DNA from: a virus
IMG/VR virus record: IMGVR_UViG_3300042894_001232
Location: 1 to 25,734 of that record
Direction: 5' to 3' (one strand)
Length of the DNA: 25,734 nt
Shown here: positions 24,434-25,734 of the stretch, piece by piece
How the letters are laid out: every line of letters starts with the position of its first letter
Numbering within the stretch: position 1 is the first letter of the stretch
Position numbers and translations under genes: made by a program
Notes under the pieces: generated by a model
What the model was told of the DNA's origin: nothing
The model's database searches: none
The model's input: only the letters and a program-made list of their open reading frames with translations

Positions 24434-24974
24434 TTTGATCTCCTTTTAATTTGGTGTGATGTTTGGCTGCAAAGTCCCGCACCATTTCGCGCTCGTCTGC
24501 TGCCAATGTTTTCCATGTTGCGGTCAGCTGGTCGGTTGATGTGGCTGCCGTAATCAAGGCCTCAATTTCTGCCTTGGTACGGGTAGATTTAGGTTTTACT
24601 GGGCGCGATGCTTGGTTGCCGTCATCGTCCTCTGGCGCAATACCACAAGCAGCCTGGAGCGAATACCGGCGGGCATAGGTCATGGCACTACCGTAGCCCT
24701 GGGCATCCTGTTTGGTAGCTGGCACATGAAGTTTGCCGCCGGAAATCATCTCGCCAGACTCATGGATAAAAATGGTCTCGATGATAATTCCATCGGCGCA
24801 GTCATGCGAATGCTGAACCAAGGCAATTCCATTGTCGTTAAGGGCATCAATCACGGCCTCAACACAAGCTGCCAAGTCGGCATACCTTGATTTGAAGTGT
24901 GGATTGGTGGACGATTTGAGCGCAGGTCCAAAGGCCTTTTGTGCTTTGACTAACGCGGTTGCTATTTTCTGCAT
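24426..24974 (-). CDS. erf: ERF-superfamily single-strand annealing recombinase
   Basis: A recombinase that anneals single strands coated during end processing, giving genome circularisation or concatemers. The start is set at 24974 (MQKIATALVKAQKAF) because GGAGGG is 5 bases upstream; a longer reading adds 25 non-conserved residues. NPHFKSRYADLA (24-35), YGSAMTYARRYSLQ (94-107) and EDDDGN (115-120) are the ERF landmarks. The 182 aa fit the short ERF forms. It overlaps the exonuclease gene by 8 nt. The C-terminal half is Lys/Thr-rich and variable. Confidence 0.9.
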   Translation of the reverse strand: MQKIATALVKAQKAFGPALKSSTNPHFKSRYADLAACVEAVIDALNDNGIALVQHSHDCADGIIIETIFIHESGEMISGGKLHVPATKQDAQGYGSAMTYARRYSLQAACGIAPEDDDGNQASRPVKPKSTRTKAEIEALITAATSTDQLTATWKTLAADEREMVRDFAAKHHTKLKGDQNA

Positions 24975-24985
24975 ATTCCCTCCGA

Positions 24986-25114
24986 TTAAATAAATGCTAA
25001 AAGTAAAATAAAGACTACTAAACCTACTGCAGCGAAGGCCTCCATCCAAGGAGATTCTTTTTTAGTAAACACATTGCGCTGCCATTTGTTTGCCTCAAAG
25101 TTAGTTTTTCTCAT
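24986..25114 (-). CDS. 42-aa membrane peptide in recombination operon
   Basis: Short gene starting at the ATG (25114) that overlaps the stop of the winged-helix gene (ATGA). It gives a basic N-terminal half (RKTNFEANKWQRNVFTKKES) and a single C-terminal membrane helix (EAFAAVGLVVFILLLAFI). The longer upstream reading is not supported by a ribosome binding site. It could be a small membrane regulator or exclusion factor. Function unknown; the hydrophobic pattern and coupled start support it as a gene. Confidence 0.65.
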   Translation of the reverse strand: MRKTNFEANKWQRNVFTKKESPWMEAFAAVGLVVFILLLAFI

Positions 25115-25335
25115 GCTGACACCCGACTTTTGCGTGGTACTGACATCAAGCGATAGACTGCGTAACGCACACCAGACGGCTCTTTGACCATGTCGGTAAC
25201 AATGTCCCAACCCTCGGCCTTGAGGTCAAAAATAATGTCAGCTAGTCGTGTGGCGTGATAGCGCTCAATTGCCTCCCAGCTGGTTATCTTTTTCTTGCTG
25301 ATTAAATGTTTTGCTACTAAGTTGATTTTGGTCAT
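25111..25335 (-). CDS. Winged-helix DNA-binding protein
   Basis: A 74-aa protein, start at 25335 supported by GGAGGAAGT. The sequence KKKITSWEAIERYHATRLAD, then IIFDLKAEGWDIVTD and YAVYRLM, has the helix-turn-helix then wing pattern of small phage regulators of the winged-helix type. It begins in an ATGA overlap with the preceding gene and ends in one with the 42-aa gene. It probably regulates phage or host transcription; target sites are not visible here. Confidence 0.72.
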   Translation of the reverse strand: MTKINLVAKHLISKKKITSWEAIERYHATRLADIIFDLKAEGWDIVTDMVKEPSGVRYAVYRLMSVPRKSRVSA

Positions 25336-25589
25336 ACTTCCTCCACGGTGATTTTGTAATGACGGCCATTGCAATCGACAACAAACAAATGCTTTTTGGT
25401 ACTAAGAAACTGACCCTCTGGGCTCAAGTCCCAATGAATGCGACCCGCACCATAAACAATATCTAATGGGTCAGGTGCGTTAAGGGCTCTTTTGGTAATG
25501 TGAGCGATGTAGTCGCAATATGCTGGCTGCGCCTGTTGCTCTTGGTGCTGCAGCTGCTGGTGGTGATGTAAGTCTTGTAAATCGTCCAT
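25332..25589 (-). CDS. Hypothetical protein with His/Gln-rich N-terminus
   Basis: An 85-aa protein. Residues 4-22 are rich in His and Gln (LQDLHHHQQLQHQEQQAQ), an unusual low-complexity run. The rest is mixed with KHLFVVDCNGRHYKITVEEV at the end, which looks like a small beta-hairpin. GGAGAGAAGAA precedes the ATG. Its stop overlaps the next start by ATGA. The His run could bind metal, but this is speculative. No family recognised. Confidence 0.65.
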   Translation of the reverse strand: MDDLQDLHHHQQLQHQEQQAQPAYCDYIAHITKRALNAPDPLDIVYGAGRIHWDLSPEGQFLSTKKHLFVVDCNGRHYKITVEEV

Positions 25590-25607
25590 TTCTTCTCTCC
25601 GAGTGAT

Positions 25608-25621
25608 GGGGCCGAAGCCCC
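25608..25621 (-). promoter_or_regulatory. cUUCGg tetraloop hairpin in operon leader/gap
   Basis: On the minus strand, GGGGC-TTCG-GCCCC forms a 5-bp GC stem capped by the very stable C(UUCG)G tetraloop. It is located between the upstream stop (25632-25634) and the ribosome binding site of the 85-aa gene. No T-tract follows, so it is not a standard terminator. An RNA-stability or processing element is an inference. Confidence 0.5.
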
Positions 25622-25631
25622 GTTAATTAAT

Positions 25632-25734
25632 TTATATACCGGCCTTAATTGCACGGGCTAATGCACGGGCATAACAGGCTTTAGCTGATTCAAATTTACC
25701 CTCTGATTTAAATTTATCGCCAGCTGCGTCAAGC
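25632..25734 (-). CDS. Hypothetical protein, 5' partial (cut by window end)
   Basis: C-terminal end of a minus-strand gene: 33 codons in frame from 25733 down to TAA at 25632-25634. The residues are Lys/Ala/Phe-rich (DKFKSEGKFESAKACYARAL, then ARAIKAGI), fitting one amphipathic helix. The start lies beyond the window. The 42-base gap to the next gene holds the tetraloop hairpin. No function can be given. Confidence 0.55.
   Translation of the reverse strand, partial: LDAAGDKFKSEGKFESAKACYARALARAIKAGI

Noticed and set aside
25608-25621. Hairpin as an intrinsic terminator
   Set aside because: No T-tract follows on the minus strand; on the plus strand only scattered T occur, and no plus gene ends there.
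25463-25654. Minus-strand 63-aa frame overlapping the His/Gln-rich gene
   Set aside because: It would span the tetraloop hairpin, lacks coupling or a convincing ribosome binding site, and competes with a better supported frame.
1-25734. tRNA genes, CRISPR arrays, insertion sequences, integrase or repressor genes
   Set aside because: None could be recognised by reading; coding density leaves no room for arrays or large RNA genes. Lifestyle therefore cannot be judged from this window.

Overview
The window is part of the genome of a tailed double-stranded DNA phage with a P22-like (podovirus) head and packaging plan. Portal, scaffold and coat are followed by homologues of the two P22 head-closure (packaged-DNA stabilisation) proteins and three consecutive putative ejection proteins of rising size. 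No tape-measure, tail-tube or sheath gene is seen, which fits a short tail. A lipobox lipoprotein, strong AGGAGG-type ribosome binding sites and an M15 endopeptidase suggest a Gram-negative host. The fibre and structural types recall uncultured aquatic phages, but the host cannot be named from the sequence. No integrase, repressor, tRNA or CRISPR array is visible, so lifestyle is undetermined here.

Layout: (1) 2-4722, portal (5' end cut by the window edge), then scaffold, major coat and a 77-aa protein. These last three lie between a good sigma70-like promoter (2134-2162) and an intrinsic terminator (4691-4722). (2) 4738-7939, a glycosyltransferase, a small structural-like protein and a 719-aa fibre. 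(3) 7949-11559, an A+T-richer cassette of three further fibre-type proteins, two small chaperone-like genes and two small conserved genes. (4) 11556-15038, gp4-like and gp10-like head-closure proteins, both carrying copies of the same inserted beta-domain, plus two small genes. (5) 15031-20307, three ejection-type proteins and a collar-domain fibre. (6) 20309-22961, five small membrane-associated proteins (one of only 57 aa), a holin and an M15 endolysin, ended by a terminator at 23004-23033. (7) 25734 down to 22966 on the minus strand, a convergent early-type operon. It holds small genes, a winged-helix protein, a 42-aa membrane peptide, an ERF annealase, a YqaJ/lambda-type exonuclease, SSB, a lipoprotein and a probable TTG-started 57-aa membrane protein.

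Working together: the plus strand is the late region (assembly, adhesion, DNA delivery, lysis). The minus strand is a recombination and replication module in which exonuclease, annealase and SSB would process and join DNA ends. Genes are tightly packed with frequent ATGA or TAATG overlaps, implying translational coupling. No stretch over 300 bases lacks a gene; the largest gaps are about 74 nt (2138-2211) and 64 nt (4674-4737), and both hold regulatory signals.
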